This document shows, in pieces, positions 54,503 through 63,740 of a DNA stretch of 64,000 bases. The notes under the pieces are model-generated. The model ran no database searches, was not told the origin of the DNA, and saw nothing but the letters and a program-made list of their open reading frames with translations. The DNA lies in contig CAJXOG010000006.1 in the NCBI GenBank assembly GCA_913057775.1, positions 1 to 64,000 of the forward strand, given 5' to 3'. Position numbers and translations under genes: made by a program. How positions within the stretch are numbered: position 1 is the first letter of the stretch; every line of letters starts with the position of its first letter. This stretch comes from an uncultured Fodinibius sp. Lineage in GTDB: Bacteria > Bacteroidota > Rhodothermia > Balneolales > Balneolaceae.

Positions 54503-54979
54503 TTGTCAAAAGATTACACTACATACACCCAATCCCCGGTGGGTTCTCTTCAAGTGAAAGCCAAAGAAGAAGGACTTACTGCCATCAATTATTACGATGA
54601 TGATCCGCCTGAATCATTGGATCAGCCACAACACCCGGTACTCAAAAAGACTATTGACCAGCTAAATGAATATTTTGATGGAAAACGGAAGACTTTTGAT
54701 ATCCCGCTTATTTTAAAAGGGACTAATTTTCAGCAAAAGGTCTGGAAACAGCTACAACAAATTCCATACGGACAGAAAATAACCTACAGTGAGTTGGCGA
54801 CACGCCTTGGGGATCCCCAAAAAGCCCGGGCTGTCGCTGGTGCCAATGGGCTAAATCCCATTCCAATTATTATTCCCTGCCACCGAGTCATCGGAGCCGA
54901 TAACAAACTTACCGGCTACAGCGGCGGAATTGAGCGAAAGCAGTTTTTACTGCAGCTTGAAGGAGCACTGCTTTTATGA
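54503..54979 (+). CDS. ogt: Methylated-DNA-protein-cysteine S-methyltransferase
   Basis: 158 residues from a TTG start at 54503; there is no in-frame ATG between the preceding gene and the conserved region. DNA-binding winged helix and active-site motif IPCHRVIGAD with Cys126, plus the Asn-hinge GANGLNPIPI. It transfers O6-alkyl groups from guanine to itself. The next ORF begins before this gene's stop, but the protein there starts at 55126. Confidence 0.9.
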   Translation: MSKDYTTYTQSPVGSLQVKAKEEGLTAINYYDDDPPESLDQPQHPVLKKTIDQLNEYFDGKRKTFDIPLILKGTNFQQKVWKQLQQIPYGQKITYSELATRLGDPQKARAVAGANGLNPIPIIIPCHRVIGADNKLTGYSGGIERKQFLLQLEGALLL

Positions 54980-55125
54980 TTTTGGGGATTGGGGTGCCCC
55001 GAAAAGATTGTTTTCCCTTTACGCTTGACCCAAATAAGTACCCCCGACTTTTTAAAAATATTTTACTGTCATCCACTTCATCTGATTATTACATTCCATC
55101 AAAATTAATTATTGATTCTACAACT

Positions 55126-56724
55126 ATGTCCAAATTCACAGCTCCAATAGCATTACTTTTATTAATGTTTATCATTAGGATTGGGGTATCCAACGCCCAA
55201 GTACAGCAAGCTCCTGATCGAACTATGGGTGAAGGACCTTATGATCGCATGATAATTAGGGGCGTAACTCTTGTTGACGGTACCGGTTCGCCGCCCCGCG
55301 GCCCGGTTGATGTAGTTGTGGAAGGCAACCGTATTGCTTCGGTGCAGTCGGTGGGATATCCCGGCGTACCCATCGATGAAGATCAACGTCCAAAAGCTAA
55401 TGAGGACACAAAAGTTATTGAAGCAGATGGCATGTACCTACTGCCCGGCTTTATTGATATGCATGCCCATACCGGCGGAGAAGCCCAGGGTACGCCCGCC
55501 GAGTACGTCTATAAACTATGGATGGCACACGGTGTTACTACCGTTCGCGAACCTGGCTCTTTTAATGGTATGAACTGGACCCTGCGGCAAAAAGAACGCA
55601 GCGAAAAGAATGAGATTACCGCACCACGCATCTTTTCATACATTGGATTTGGGATGGGTCATGATGGTGAAATAACATCCCCCGAAGAGGCCCGCAACTG
55701 GGTACAGATGATTGCTGATAAAGGAGCTGACGGCATTAAATTTTTCGGGGCTTCTCGTCCCATTTACAAGGCTGCAATTGAAGAAGCGAACAAGTTGGGC
55801 CTCGGCACCATGACCCACCATGCCCAAACCCGTGTTGTCTACAACAATGCGCTTGAATCTGCACGATTGGGACTCACAAGTATCACCCACTGGTACGGTA
55901 TTCCAGAAGCGCTATTTACCGATCAGCAGATCCAAGACTATCCAGCCGATTACAACTACAACAACGAGCAGCACCGTTTTGAGGAAGCCGGGAAACTGTG
56001 GAAACAAGCTGCAGAACCATATAGCGACAAATGGAACAGCGTAATGAATGAGATGCTGGAGCTGGATGTCACGCTCAATCCTACGTTTACGATTTATGAA
56101 GCCAGTCGTGATTTAAGTGCCCAGCGCCGCGCCGAATGGCACGAAAAATATACCCTTCCCTCCCTGTGGGAATTCTATAAGCCCAATAGGATTTCTCATG
56201 GCTCCTACTGGATTAACTGGGGCACTGAACAAGAAATTGCATGGAAAGAAAACTTTGACCTCTGGTTCGAATTCGTCAATGAATTCAAAAATCGCGGGGG
56301 GCGCGTTACACTGGGCTCCGATGCCGGATATATCTATAAGTTATACGGCTTTGGCTACATCCAAGAGATGGAAATGCTGCGAGAAGCCGGCTTCCATCCC
56401 CTGGAAATTTTCCAGTCAGCATCGTTGAAAGCTGCAGAGGTTCTCAATATGAACGATCAATTAGGAACTATTGAAGTAGGAAAACTGGCCGATATGGTAC
56501 TGGTAGATGCCAACCCCTTAAAAAACCTAAAGACACTTTATGGCACCGGCGCTGTCCACGTAAATGAAGATAATAAGCCGGAACGAATCGGCGGCATCAA
56601 ATACACTATCAAAAACGGAATTATTTATGATGCCAAACAGCTGCTTAAGGATGTGGCAGAGATGGTGCAACAATCAAAGGAAGAAAAGAATTACAAAATC
56701 ACTCAGCCGGGATTGGATTACTAA
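55126..56724 (+). CDS. Secreted amidohydrolase family protein
   Basis: 532 residues from ATG 55126, where a signal peptide begins (FTAPIALLLLMFIIRIGVSN). The open frame upstream to 54976 carries unrelated residues. Metal motifs are PGFIDMHAHTGG, GADGIKFFGASR, TMTHHAQTRVVYNN, SITHWYG and LGSDAGYIYK. This is the imidazolonepropionase/dipeptidase-like branch of the amidohydrolase superfamily common in Bacteroidota. Substrate unknown, and periplasmic location likely. Confidence 0.86.
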   Translation: MSKFTAPIALLLLMFIIRIGVSNAQVQQAPDRTMGEGPYDRMIIRGVTLVDGTGSPPRGPVDVVVEGNRIASVQSVGYPGVPIDEDQRPKANEDTKVIEADGMYLLPGFIDMHAHTGGEAQGTPAEYVYKLWMAHGVTTVREPGSFNGMNWTLRQKERSEKNEITAPRIFSYIGFGMGHDGEITSPEEARNWVQMIADKGADGIKFFGASRPIYKAAIEEANKLGLGTMTHHAQTRVVYNNALESARLGLTSITHWYGIPEALFTDQQIQDYPADYNYNNEQHRFEEAGKLWKQAAEPYSDKWNSVMNEMLELDVTLNPTFTIYEASRDLSAQRRAEWHEKYTLPSLWEFYKPNRISHGSYWINWGTEQEIAWKENFDLWFEFVNEFKNRGGRVTLGSDAGYIYKLYGFGYIQEMEMLREAGFHPLEIFQSASLKAAEVLNMNDQLGTIEVGKLADMVLVDANPLKNLKTLYGTGAVHVNEDNKPERIGGIKYTIKNGIIYDAKQLLKDVAEMVQQSKEEKNYKITQPGLDY

Positions 56725-56832
56725 CTTTTTTAAAATGAAAAGTTGTTAGTTCATATAAATCAGATTTATATTCTATATTACGAATATTCTAAAGGTTCTT
56801 AATCTATTAACATTGTAAAGGTTACTAGTATC

Positions 56833-57297
56833 ATGAAAAAATCATTGCTTATGTTTTTGTTTTGTGGATTATTACTGGTTTCAGTTGAAACAGTCCATGC
56901 TCAAAATTCCGGTCTTGGTGTAGGAGCTGTAATCAATAATCCTTCCGGTCTTAGCGCTAAATACTGGCTTAATGACGACATTGCTGTAGACGCAGCTTTT
57001 ACGTTTGCGATCGCTGACAACTTTTCGGAGGCATATCTCCATTCCGACGTTTTAAAACATACTGATACGATTGACTCCGAAGCATTAGAGCTATACTATG
57101 GGATGGGAATTCGGCTTTTATGGGGCGACATCTACAACGATTTAAATGCCGGACTCCGCTGGCCGGTCGGTACAGAATACACCATAGCTGAAAGTAATGT
57201 TAAAAGCTTTATAGAACTTGTGCCTACATTGGACTTTTCTCCCGACGCACGTTTTTTCTTTGGTGGAGCTGTAGGGGTACGTTTATATCTGAATTAA
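56833..57297 (+). CDS. Small outer-membrane beta-barrel-like protein
   Basis: 154 residues. Signal peptide ending VHAQ, then GLGVGAVINNPSGLSAKYWL and alternating-residue strands, ending in GGAVGVRLYLN. It resembles small OmpW/OMP_b-brl-type proteins. No ligand suggestion. Confidence 0.65.
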   Translation: MKKSLLMFLFCGLLLVSVETVHAQNSGLGVGAVINNPSGLSAKYWLNDDIAVDAAFTFAIADNFSEAYLHSDVLKHTDTIDSEALELYYGMGIRLLWGDIYNDLNAGLRWPVGTEYTIAESNVKSFIELVPTLDFSPDARFFFGGAVGVRLYLN

Positions 57298-57331
57298 TGG
57301 CTCTTCTACCGTCATTTTTTAACAAGTACTT

Positions 57332-57691
57332 ATGAATAAACGGGTTAGAAAGAAAGCCAAGGAGCTACATGTCGATAAAATAAAACGACATATTTTTATC
57401 TGTGCTGACCAAACGAATCCCAAGTGCTGCAAGAAAGAGATTGGCCTTGAGGCATGGGAATACCTAAAGAAAAGACTGCGCGAACTGAATATGGATGGCG
57501 CCGGTGGGATCTATCGCACCAAAGCCAACTGTTTGCGCATCTGTAAAAAAGGTCCTGTGGCAGTCGTTTATCCCGAGGGAACCTGGTACCACTCCTGCAA
57601 ACCGGAGGTGTTGGAACGTGTCATCCAAGAACACCTCATTCAAGGAAATCCCGTTAGAGAGTATATGTTTGCAGAACAGCCGCTGCACTAA
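57332..57691 (+). CDS. Thioredoxin-like [2Fe-2S] ferredoxin
   Basis: 119 residues with four conserved cysteines in the Shethna/NuoE-like arrangement: [19 protein letters not shown] and [20 protein letters not shown]. The tail [18 protein letters not shown] is typical of this stand-alone ferredoxin family. Role: low-potential or regulatory electron carrier in the cytoplasm. The partner is not evident. Confidence 0.88.
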   Translation: MNKRVRKKAKELHVDKIKRHIFICADQTNPKCCKKEIGLEAWEYLKKRLRELNMDGAGGIYRTKANCLRICKKGPVAVVYPEGTWYHSCKPEVLERVIQEHLIQGNPVREYMFAEQPLH

Positions 57692-57697
57692 ATAGTG

Positions 57698-58054
57698 CTA
57701 ATTAAAAACTTTAATAGAGCGGGCTATCATTGCCTCTATATTATCGTAAGTAACAGGAGTTTCAACCATCAGTGTTACAAAACTGCTTCCATCTGATGCC
57801 CTGTGGATAGATAGCTGTTTTAGAAGATCTGACTCCGAATCATCCGGAAAATCTGCCGGGATCTCTTCTCCAAGAAAATCATCATGAAACAGGTAACGGA
57901 ATTCAAGTTTAGAATATCCATAGGCGTCGACGGCAGCATCATTCACTTCTAAAATCTTTTTATCTGACGCTGCGTAAATCCACATGGGAATGAGATTACT
58001 CTCAAATAAACCATCTGATAAATTCTCTTCGTATAGCACTTTCTTTTGCTTCAT
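57698..58054 (-). CDS. Single PAS-domain protein
   Basis: 118 residues that are essentially one PAS domain (FESNLIPMWIYAASDKKILE, VNDAAVDAYGYSKLEF). No cofactor motif such as the LOV cysteine. It ends the minus-strand KaiC/kinase transcript, 27 bp behind the large kinase gene, and may be a small adaptor or sensor for that pathway. Confidence 0.75.
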   Translation of the reverse strand: MKQKKVLYEENLSDGLFESNLIPMWIYAASDKKILEVNDAAVDAYGYSKLEFRYLFHDDFLGEEIPADFPDDSESDLLKQLSIHRASDGSSFVTLMVETPVTYDNIEAMIARSIKVFN

Positions 58055-58081
58055 AGTATTATACCCCCAATTAAATTAATA

Positions 58082-61000
58082 TTAAACCAGTGTGCTGGAA
58101 GATCCTTTTATATCCCTCTTTTCGAAGGAAAAGGTAAATGACAGGCCATTTTCATTCTCAATTTCCTGTTCAGCTTCCAGCTGCTTAATAAGCGTTTCAA
58201 TGATCGTCATACCAATCGACTTTGATTTTCTAAACTCAAAATCACTTGGCAGACCCCGGCCATTATCACAAATATCAATCACAATTTTGTGATCGATATT
58301 CCGTAGTGAAACTTCTATCACACCGCTTTCTTGATCTGTAAAAGCATGCTCAAAAGCATTCGCTACAACCTCGTTGATAATGAGCGCACAAGGCACTGCC
58401 TGGTTGACATTAAGATTAAATGAGTCGTATTCCAGTTCTACTTCGATTTTATTGTTAGTAGCCGAAACACCTTTTACATTCTCAAGCAAATCCTCAACGT
58501 AGGAACCAAAATCAATTTGGGAGAGCGAGGCCGACTGATACAGCTTCTCATGAATCAGTGCCATGGTTTTGATCCGGTTTTTACTGTCATTCAGCAGCCC
58601 CTTAACTTCTTCATTTTCAGTACTAAACGCCTGCAAATCCATCATGCCAGAGACAACGGCAAGATTATTCTTTACCCGGTGATGGATCTCTTGCAGCAGC
58701 GTTTCCTTCTCTTTAAGCGATTCTTTCAGCTCCCTCTCGTATTCTATCTGTCCCGTCACATCCTGTCCCACGATTTGAATCGCTCGCTGATCGCCTTCGT
58801 AAGTAATTGGGGTGGACTGTGTTTTTATATGGCGAACCTTTCCATCTATTGCCTTAACTTTATGAATAACAGGTTCTAACGAATGAACAAGAGGTTCTAA
58901 TGAACTGGTATCCATTAGTTTCTTTTCCCGTTTCTCAACAAGCTCCATGTCATCCGCTTCAACAATATCATCCAGATATTCGCCGGTTATTTCCGCAGGA
59001 GAACTCGCACCCAGTATTTGAGCTCCAGACTGGTTGACAAACTTGATCTCCCGGTCCACTAAAATCATAATGAGATCGGGGTCATTCTTTACCAGTTTCT
59101 CCCAACGATTTTTGCTTTCCTTAAGTCTTTTATCTGAAATAATCTGATCTAACTGCGAAGAAAGCGTATCGCTAACACTATCAATTAACTGTCTTTCTTC
59201 CTTCAGAAAAGGTCCTTCATCTGCCACCGGTTTCTCTTGGGTGTACACCACGTTTAACATCAGCTTTTTATCTTCAATACGGTCACTTTCGGCAGACATC
59301 TGCCACCCGGTTTTGCGATAACCATCCGTTTTATACTCTTCATTACCAAACGTAATAGCTGCTTCCGTAACATCAGGATACTGTAATCCTTTCGATAGAT
59401 AATTTACGGCCTTTTGCAACAAGCCTTCGATAGTACTTTCTTTCTGGGGTAAACTTGAAATATTATAGAGGCACCGCTGCTCTTTGATCCGTTCCTGTAA
59501 CTGATTTGTAGCCTGTTGAAGATCAGTAATATCAGTAGAAATACCGCACATACAATTTTCGAAACCGGGCACCCCTTTCAAAGGATATTTTATCGTATGA
59601 TAAAAGCGGCTCTCTTTTTTGTTTGATCTAACTTCTTCAAATTCAGAGATCTCTCGATTTTCTAACACCTTATAATCAGTTTCTCTGACTTTCTCAATAC
59701 GAGAACCGTGTACCTCGCGATCCGTTTTGCCTATAACTTCATCGCGGTTCAGGTCATAAAATTCTAAATAACTATCATTTACCAGTCGATATTTTCTATC
59801 ACTATCTTTAAGATAAATAAGAGATTTTGTCTGATTGATTATAGCATCCAACAATTGACGTTTTTGCTCCACCTCATATTGGGCTTCTTTTATCTCGGAT
59901 AGATTTACACACGATCCCACTAAGAATCTTTTTTCTCCCCTTGTAAAAACATTAGTCGTAATAAAATAGGGAATCATTTCTCCATTCTTGGCCTGCATTT
60001 GTACTTCGGCCTCTGCATGTCCGGTATTAAAAGCTTCTGTTATTTTTGAGCCTATTAAACGTTGATCTTCCTTTTTATAAAAATCCAGCGGTTGCATCTC
60101 TGGGATCTCGTCATCGGTGTACCCAAGCTCACGTTCAATGTTATTCCATTTCACAAAATTCTGATCTTCATCTATCAAGAAGAACAGTTCGGGCAAGCTT
60201 TCTATGGACTTATCTATAAACTCTTTCTCTTCTTCGAGCTTTCGTTCGTACTCTTTACGGGCAGAGATATCTCGCGTGGAGGCCTGAATTTCTGTTATTT
60301 TTCCCGTTTGCTCATCCGCAATCGGTCTCAATGTGGTTTCAACCCATTTATAAGTGCCCGACTTCAATTTCTTTCTAAAGGTCCAGCACTCTACCTCATT
60401 AGGGCGGAAATCTTGTATATGCTTGCGAAACATCTCGCGTTCATCGGGATGAATAAAATCAAACGCATTTTTCCCGACAAGCTCTTCCGGGGTATATCCC
60501 AGCAGCTCTTCACTGGCGGGAGAAACATACAGATACGTTCCATCCGGGTCATGACGGGTTATCATATCTGTAGAATTTTTGGCAATCAGCCGGTAGCGCT
60601 CTTTCTCTTCCTCCAGTTTCAGTTGCGTGTCAACAAGTTCCGTGATATCTCGCTGTACACCAACAAAATAGTCTGTGTTGCCATCCCCATCCGTTATAGG
60701 GGCAACACTTAATTCGTTCCAGAACATGGTCCCATCTTTTCGATAGTTCCGGAGTTTTGCTTTTCCTTTTACCTTGGACTCTATAAATGAGCGGATTTGG
60801 CCAATAGGCTGCTGGTTGCGGTCATCATTCTGTAAAAAACGACAATTGCGTCCTATAACTTCATCCTTATCATATCCTGTAAGGTCTTGGAAGCCTTCAT
60901 TACAAAAAATAATTGGATGGTCTTCTTTGGACGGGTCACTAATTACAATTCCTTCATTTGTTGCATCGATCGCCTGTTTATAAATTCGTAGCTGTTTGTT

Positions 61001-61459
61001 TTTTTCTTCGAGCTGGCGATTTTTTTCTTCCAATTGCAATGAATAGTCTCGCTGACGCAGTAGCATACGAATTCGGCTTTGCAACAGCTTCTTCGATGCT
61101 GGGATATAAACAACATCATCAGCAAATTCTAAAACGGTAGCACTATTTCGAACCGCCTTTTGATCTGGTGACAGCAGCAAAAAAGGTAGAAAAATGGGAA
61201 CTGCCTGTTTTTTCAAGTCCAGCAGTTTATGCTTGTTTGCTTCAAAAGATTGGTGATCCAGAATACAAAGATCGAATGAGTCATCTGCAATTCCATTTTC
61301 GCTTATATCAATCGTAAAAAAGTCGGGCAAAAACTTTTTGAGAAGCTGTCGATCATTCTCATTGTATACCGACAGTAACAGAGAGGGTTGTTTGAGGTGA
61401 TTCGATCCCTCAGCACCTAATGTAAAGTTTAAAGTCTCCATGTATTCATTGCTGTGCAA
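58082..61459 (-). CDS. LOV/multi-PAS sensor histidine kinase (HisKA_2)
   Basis: 1125 residues. A receiver-like N-terminal domain (about 25-135), a short Glu/Lys coiled coil, and a LOV-type PAS (about 163-275) with the flavin-adduct motif GRNCRFLQ (Cys206) and FWNELSVAPI. Three or four more PAS domains and a GAF-like segment (about 660-770) follow. The kinase core is HisKA_2 (EIHHRVKNNLAVVSGMMDLQ) with HATPase_c (LIINEVVANAFEHAF, DNGRGLPSDF). The LOV cysteine predicts blue-light sensing. The gene starts two bases after the kaiC-like stop, so the two are co-translated. Confidence 0.9.
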   Translation of the reverse strand: MHSNEYMETLNFTLGAEGSNHLKQPSLLLSVYNENDRQLLKKFLPDFFTIDISENGIADDSFDLCILDHQSFEANKHKLLDLKKQAVPIFLPFLLLSPDQKAVRNSATVLEFADDVVYIPASKKLLQSRIRMLLRQRDYSLQLEEKNRQLEEKNKQLRIYKQAIDATNEGIVISDPSKEDHPIIFCNEGFQDLTGYDKDEVIGRNCRFLQNDDRNQQPIGQIRSFIESKVKGKAKLRNYRKDGTMFWNELSVAPITDGDGNTDYFVGVQRDITELVDTQLKLEEEKERYRLIAKNSTDMITRHDPDGTYLYVSPASEELLGYTPEELVGKNAFDFIHPDEREMFRKHIQDFRPNEVECWTFRKKLKSGTYKWVETTLRPIADEQTGKITEIQASTRDISARKEYERKLEEEKEFIDKSIESLPELFFLIDEDQNFVKWNNIERELGYTDDEIPEMQPLDFYKKEDQRLIGSKITEAFNTGHAEAEVQMQAKNGEMIPYFITTNVFTRGEKRFLVGSCVNLSEIKEAQYEVEQKRQLLDAIINQTKSLIYLKDSDRKYRLVNDSYLEFYDLNRDEVIGKTDREVHGSRIEKVRETDYKVLENREISEFEEVRSNKKESRFYHTIKYPLKGVPGFENCMCGISTDITDLQQATNQLQERIKEQRCLYNISSLPQKESTIEGLLQKAVNYLSKGLQYPDVTEAAITFGNEEYKTDGYRKTGWQMSAESDRIEDKKLMLNVVYTQEKPVADEGPFLKEERQLIDSVSDTLSSQLDQIISDKRLKESKNRWEKLVKNDPDLIMILVDREIKFVNQSGAQILGASSPAEITGEYLDDIVEADDMELVEKREKKLMDTSSLEPLVHSLEPVIHKVKAIDGKVRHIKTQSTPITYEGDQRAIQIVGQDVTGQIEYERELKESLKEKETLLQEIHHRVKNNLAVVSGMMDLQAFSTENEEVKGLLNDSKNRIKTMALIHEKLYQSASLSQIDFGSYVEDLLENVKGVSATNNKIEVELEYDSFNLNVNQAVPCALIINEVVANAFEHAFTDQESGVIEVSLRNIDHKIVIDICDNGRGLPSDFEFRKSKSIGMTIIETLIKQLEAEQEIENENGLSFTFSFEKRDIKGSSSTLV

Positions 61460-61461
61460 GT

Positions 61462-62898
61462 CTATGTTCCTATTTCAGGATAACCCGACAAAATACCTCG
61501 CATATTCTCCAGTTTTTTGCCCACTTTTACACCCTCGGATGTAATTTGATACTCACGGATAGATTTCTCAAAATCACTCAGCCTTTTCTTCAGTACTCCA
61601 ATCGCTTTCTGCATATGACCGTTGACTTCCAGGTAGCGTAAAAAGATAATATTGTCTGCCAAATAGCTGGCATTCATATTTGTCGTAGTAAAATGACCGG
61701 TAACATTCTTTGTTTCATTCAACAATAGCGTTGTTACGCCCATATTTTGCAGGTATACCGTAAGAGAATGCAACCGCTCAAGGGTATTATCGCCACGAAC
61801 AGCCATATGATATCCGCCCATAGCGTCTATCATTACAATACGCGTATCGTTCTCTTCAACATCCTTCCGTACAATCTTGGCAAATTCATCCGGCGAATAC
61901 GAAAGCGGCTCTACCGGCATAATCTTGAGATTGCCCTTTTCAACCATATTGCTGATTGGCGTATTAATCATTTCAGATCGCCGCATAATCAGCTCTTTAG
62001 ATTCTTCAAACGAATATACAGCTGATCGCTCATTACGAGAAGCTGCTTCTTTAAGAAATTGAATGCCGAGATTGGTTTTCCCTACTCCGGTGGGACCAAC
62101 TATCAGGCTGGTTGTCCCCTTTTCAATACCTCCGTTTAGCAGTTTATCAACTCCTTTGATGCCTGAGGACAATTGTCCATCCTCAAATTTTCGACTATAA
62201 TTATTGGGTTCTAGTCGCGGAAATATTGTGAGCCCATCGCCTGTAATCCTAAACGCGTGTTTGCCTCCCGAAAAATTAGATCCTCGAAATTTAGTTACAC
62301 TAACATTTCTCCACTCCGAACTATTATCCAGCTTGATAATTCCATCAACCCAGAAGGCTGCATCATCATCGGAGTTTTGACTCAGTGATTCGGATGTCAT
62401 CATGAGCGTGGCTCCGCGTTTGGTGATATATCGTACCAACGAGAGAGTCAGCTTTCGCATCTGGTAGGGATCCTGATTAAGCAATCGTAGCATGGTAAAT
62501 GAGTCAAGCAAAACGCGGCTGGGCGAATGCTCGTCAATAGCCTCAGTTACTGCCTCCATAATGGGCCCCTGCTCTACCTCGGAAGAGGAAAAAACATTAT
62601 ACTGTCCCGCATTTTCAGAAACATCATCACTGGGACTCAGATCCAATGTAACAACTTCTGAAAGATCAATATCGAAATTAGCAGCATTTTGGCGAAGACT
62701 TTCCTGAGATTCTACCATCGTTACACACAAGGCGTTTTCATCGTTATCAATGGCTTGCCTCAAAAAATGAAATCCCAGCGTTGATTTACCCGAACCGGGG
62801 CCCCCTTGAACTAAATACGCCTTTCGGGGTATTAATCCACCCTCTAAGATTTCATCCAACCCTTCTAAGCCCGTTGAAATTTTATCAATATCACTCAT
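61462..62898 (-). CDS. kaiC: KaiC-like double-domain ATPase
   Basis: 478 residues with two RecA/KaiC domains. CI has Walker A GGPGSGKST (32-40), Walker B RVLLDSF (Asp132) and glutamates in TMVESQES. CII has VGPTGVGKT (267-275), the catalytic EE pair SFEES (298-299) and RIVMIDAM (Asp358). The CI-CII linker RGSNFSGGKHAFRIT is typical. In cyanobacteria KaiC is the clock phosphoprotein; homologues without KaiA are widespread in other phyla and take part in stress or light signalling. No kaiB is visible here. First gene of the transcript. Confidence 0.92.
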   Translation of the reverse strand: MSDIDKISTGLEGLDEILEGGLIPRKAYLVQGGPGSGKSTLGFHFLRQAIDNDENALCVTMVESQESLRQNAANFDIDLSEVVTLDLSPSDDVSENAGQYNVFSSSEVEQGPIMEAVTEAIDEHSPSRVLLDSFTMLRLLNQDPYQMRKLTLSLVRYITKRGATLMMTSESLSQNSDDDAAFWVDGIIKLDNSSEWRNVSVTKFRGSNFSGGKHAFRITGDGLTIFPRLEPNNYSRKFEDGQLSSGIKGVDKLLNGGIEKGTTSLIVGPTGVGKTNLGIQFLKEAASRNERSAVYSFEESKELIMRRSEMINTPISNMVEKGNLKIMPVEPLSYSPDEFAKIVRKDVEENDTRIVMIDAMGGYHMAVRGDNTLERLHSLTVYLQNMGVTTLLLNETKNVTGHFTTTNMNASYLADNIIFLRYLEVNGHMQKAIGVLKKRLSDFEKSIREYQITSEGVKVGKKLENMRGILSGYPEIGT

Positions 62899-62952
62899 AT
62901 AAAAATATTATTAGATATACTTTATGAAATACTTTCTTTGTAAAAGCCCGAG

Positions 62953-63044
62953 CCTCGTTCCGAGGTGGTTGTACCACCGGCTCTTTAGCCCTTTTAACGG
63001 GAGTAAAACTCCCTCGAAGCCCTTGTTTAGCAAGTTTTGCAAAA
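62953..63044. repeat. Tandem array of six mini-hairpins
   Basis: Successive short stem-loops run head to tail: CCTCG/CGAGG (62953-62965), GGTGG/CCACC (62964-62978), GGCT/AGCC (62979-62990), GGGAGT/ACTCCC (62999-63013), CTTG/CAAG (63022-63034) and the palindrome TTTTGCAAAA (63035-63044). Loops are 3-5 bases. It lies in the 330-bp leader between the kaiC-like start and the receiver-like gene. Such palindromic clusters resemble REP-type elements or a structured 5' leader. I cannot assign it further. Confidence 0.55.
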
Positions 63045-63225
63045 GCCTCTTATAAAGGGCACTTAAAATATGTCAACCCAATCCTCATCTTATTTCATTT
63101 GCAAAGTAAGAGGTTGCAAACAGAATTTGTTGACGTAAAAGGCCTAATTTTAAAAATAGTCCTTTTCACCTACAGAATATTGAGGGGTGATAAAAGAGAT
63201 TAGACATTGAATGGTTGAAATATGG

Positions 63226-63585
63226 TTATTTGCCATCCAACTGGGATAAAACATCCAACAGGTCTTCGGGTTCGTCATCAAGAGAAAAGCAGTAATCAGC
63301 TCCCGCCTCAAGCAATGGTTCAGTTAATAAAGAAGTGAGATATGCGTGGAGAGCAATAAGATGATCGGAGAATTTCTTCTCACTTATAGCTTTTACATAC
63401 TCAGTAGGTTTAAACGGAGCTGAAGTCAGATCTATAAGTAAAAGACGAAACTGCTTATCTATAGATTTTTTCTCTTGCAGCTCCTGATGCGTTAATTGCC
63501 GGACCTGCCAGTCATCTTTAGAACTGATGATTGCCTTTAATGCATCATTTTGTATTGATTGATCACCTATTAATAATATCCGCAT
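63226..63585 (-). CDS. Receiver-like (CheY-fold) protein
   Basis: 119 residues beginning MRILLIGDQSIQNDALK at 63585; an in-frame extension upstream to 63663 looks non-coding. The fold order of a receiver is present: first strand RILLIGD, phospho-acceptor candidate LLIDLTS (Asp), and a late LLEAGADYCFSLDDE. The usual acidic pair after strand 1 is reduced to one Asp and the Lys after strand 5 is absent, so it may be a pseudo-receiver. It precedes the kaiC-kinase transcript on the same strand. Confidence 0.65.
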   Translation of the reverse strand: MRILLIGDQSIQNDALKAIISSKDDWQVRQLTHQELQEKKSIDKQFRLLLIDLTSAPFKPTEYVKAISEKKFSDHLIALHAYLTSLLTEPLLEAGADYCFSLDDEPEDLLDVLSQLDGK

Positions 63586-63740
63586 ATGAAGGGAAATTAA
63601 AATTACCACCCAGTTCATATAGCGGTTACCATTAAAGAAAAGGGCTCTAAGCCAGCTAAACATTATATTAACAAAGGCAGGAGTCTATGTGTCATAGTAA
63701 AGCGTATAGAAACCAAAGTAAAACAACAATTTGCGTAACC

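Noticed and set aside
54976-55125. N-terminal extension of the 55-kb amidohydrolase
   Set aside because: Would place a signal peptide at residue 51 and overlap ogt; ATG 55126 starts directly with the signal peptide.
60062-60712. 216-codon plus-strand frame inside the large kinase
   Set aside because: Antisense shadow with odd composition; the minus strand carries conserved PAS motifs throughout.
62941-63060. Considered a tRNA cluster or tmRNA for the hairpin array
   Set aside because: No cloverleaf with 7-bp acceptor stem, T-loop or anticodon arm can be drawn; stems are 4-6 bp and independent.
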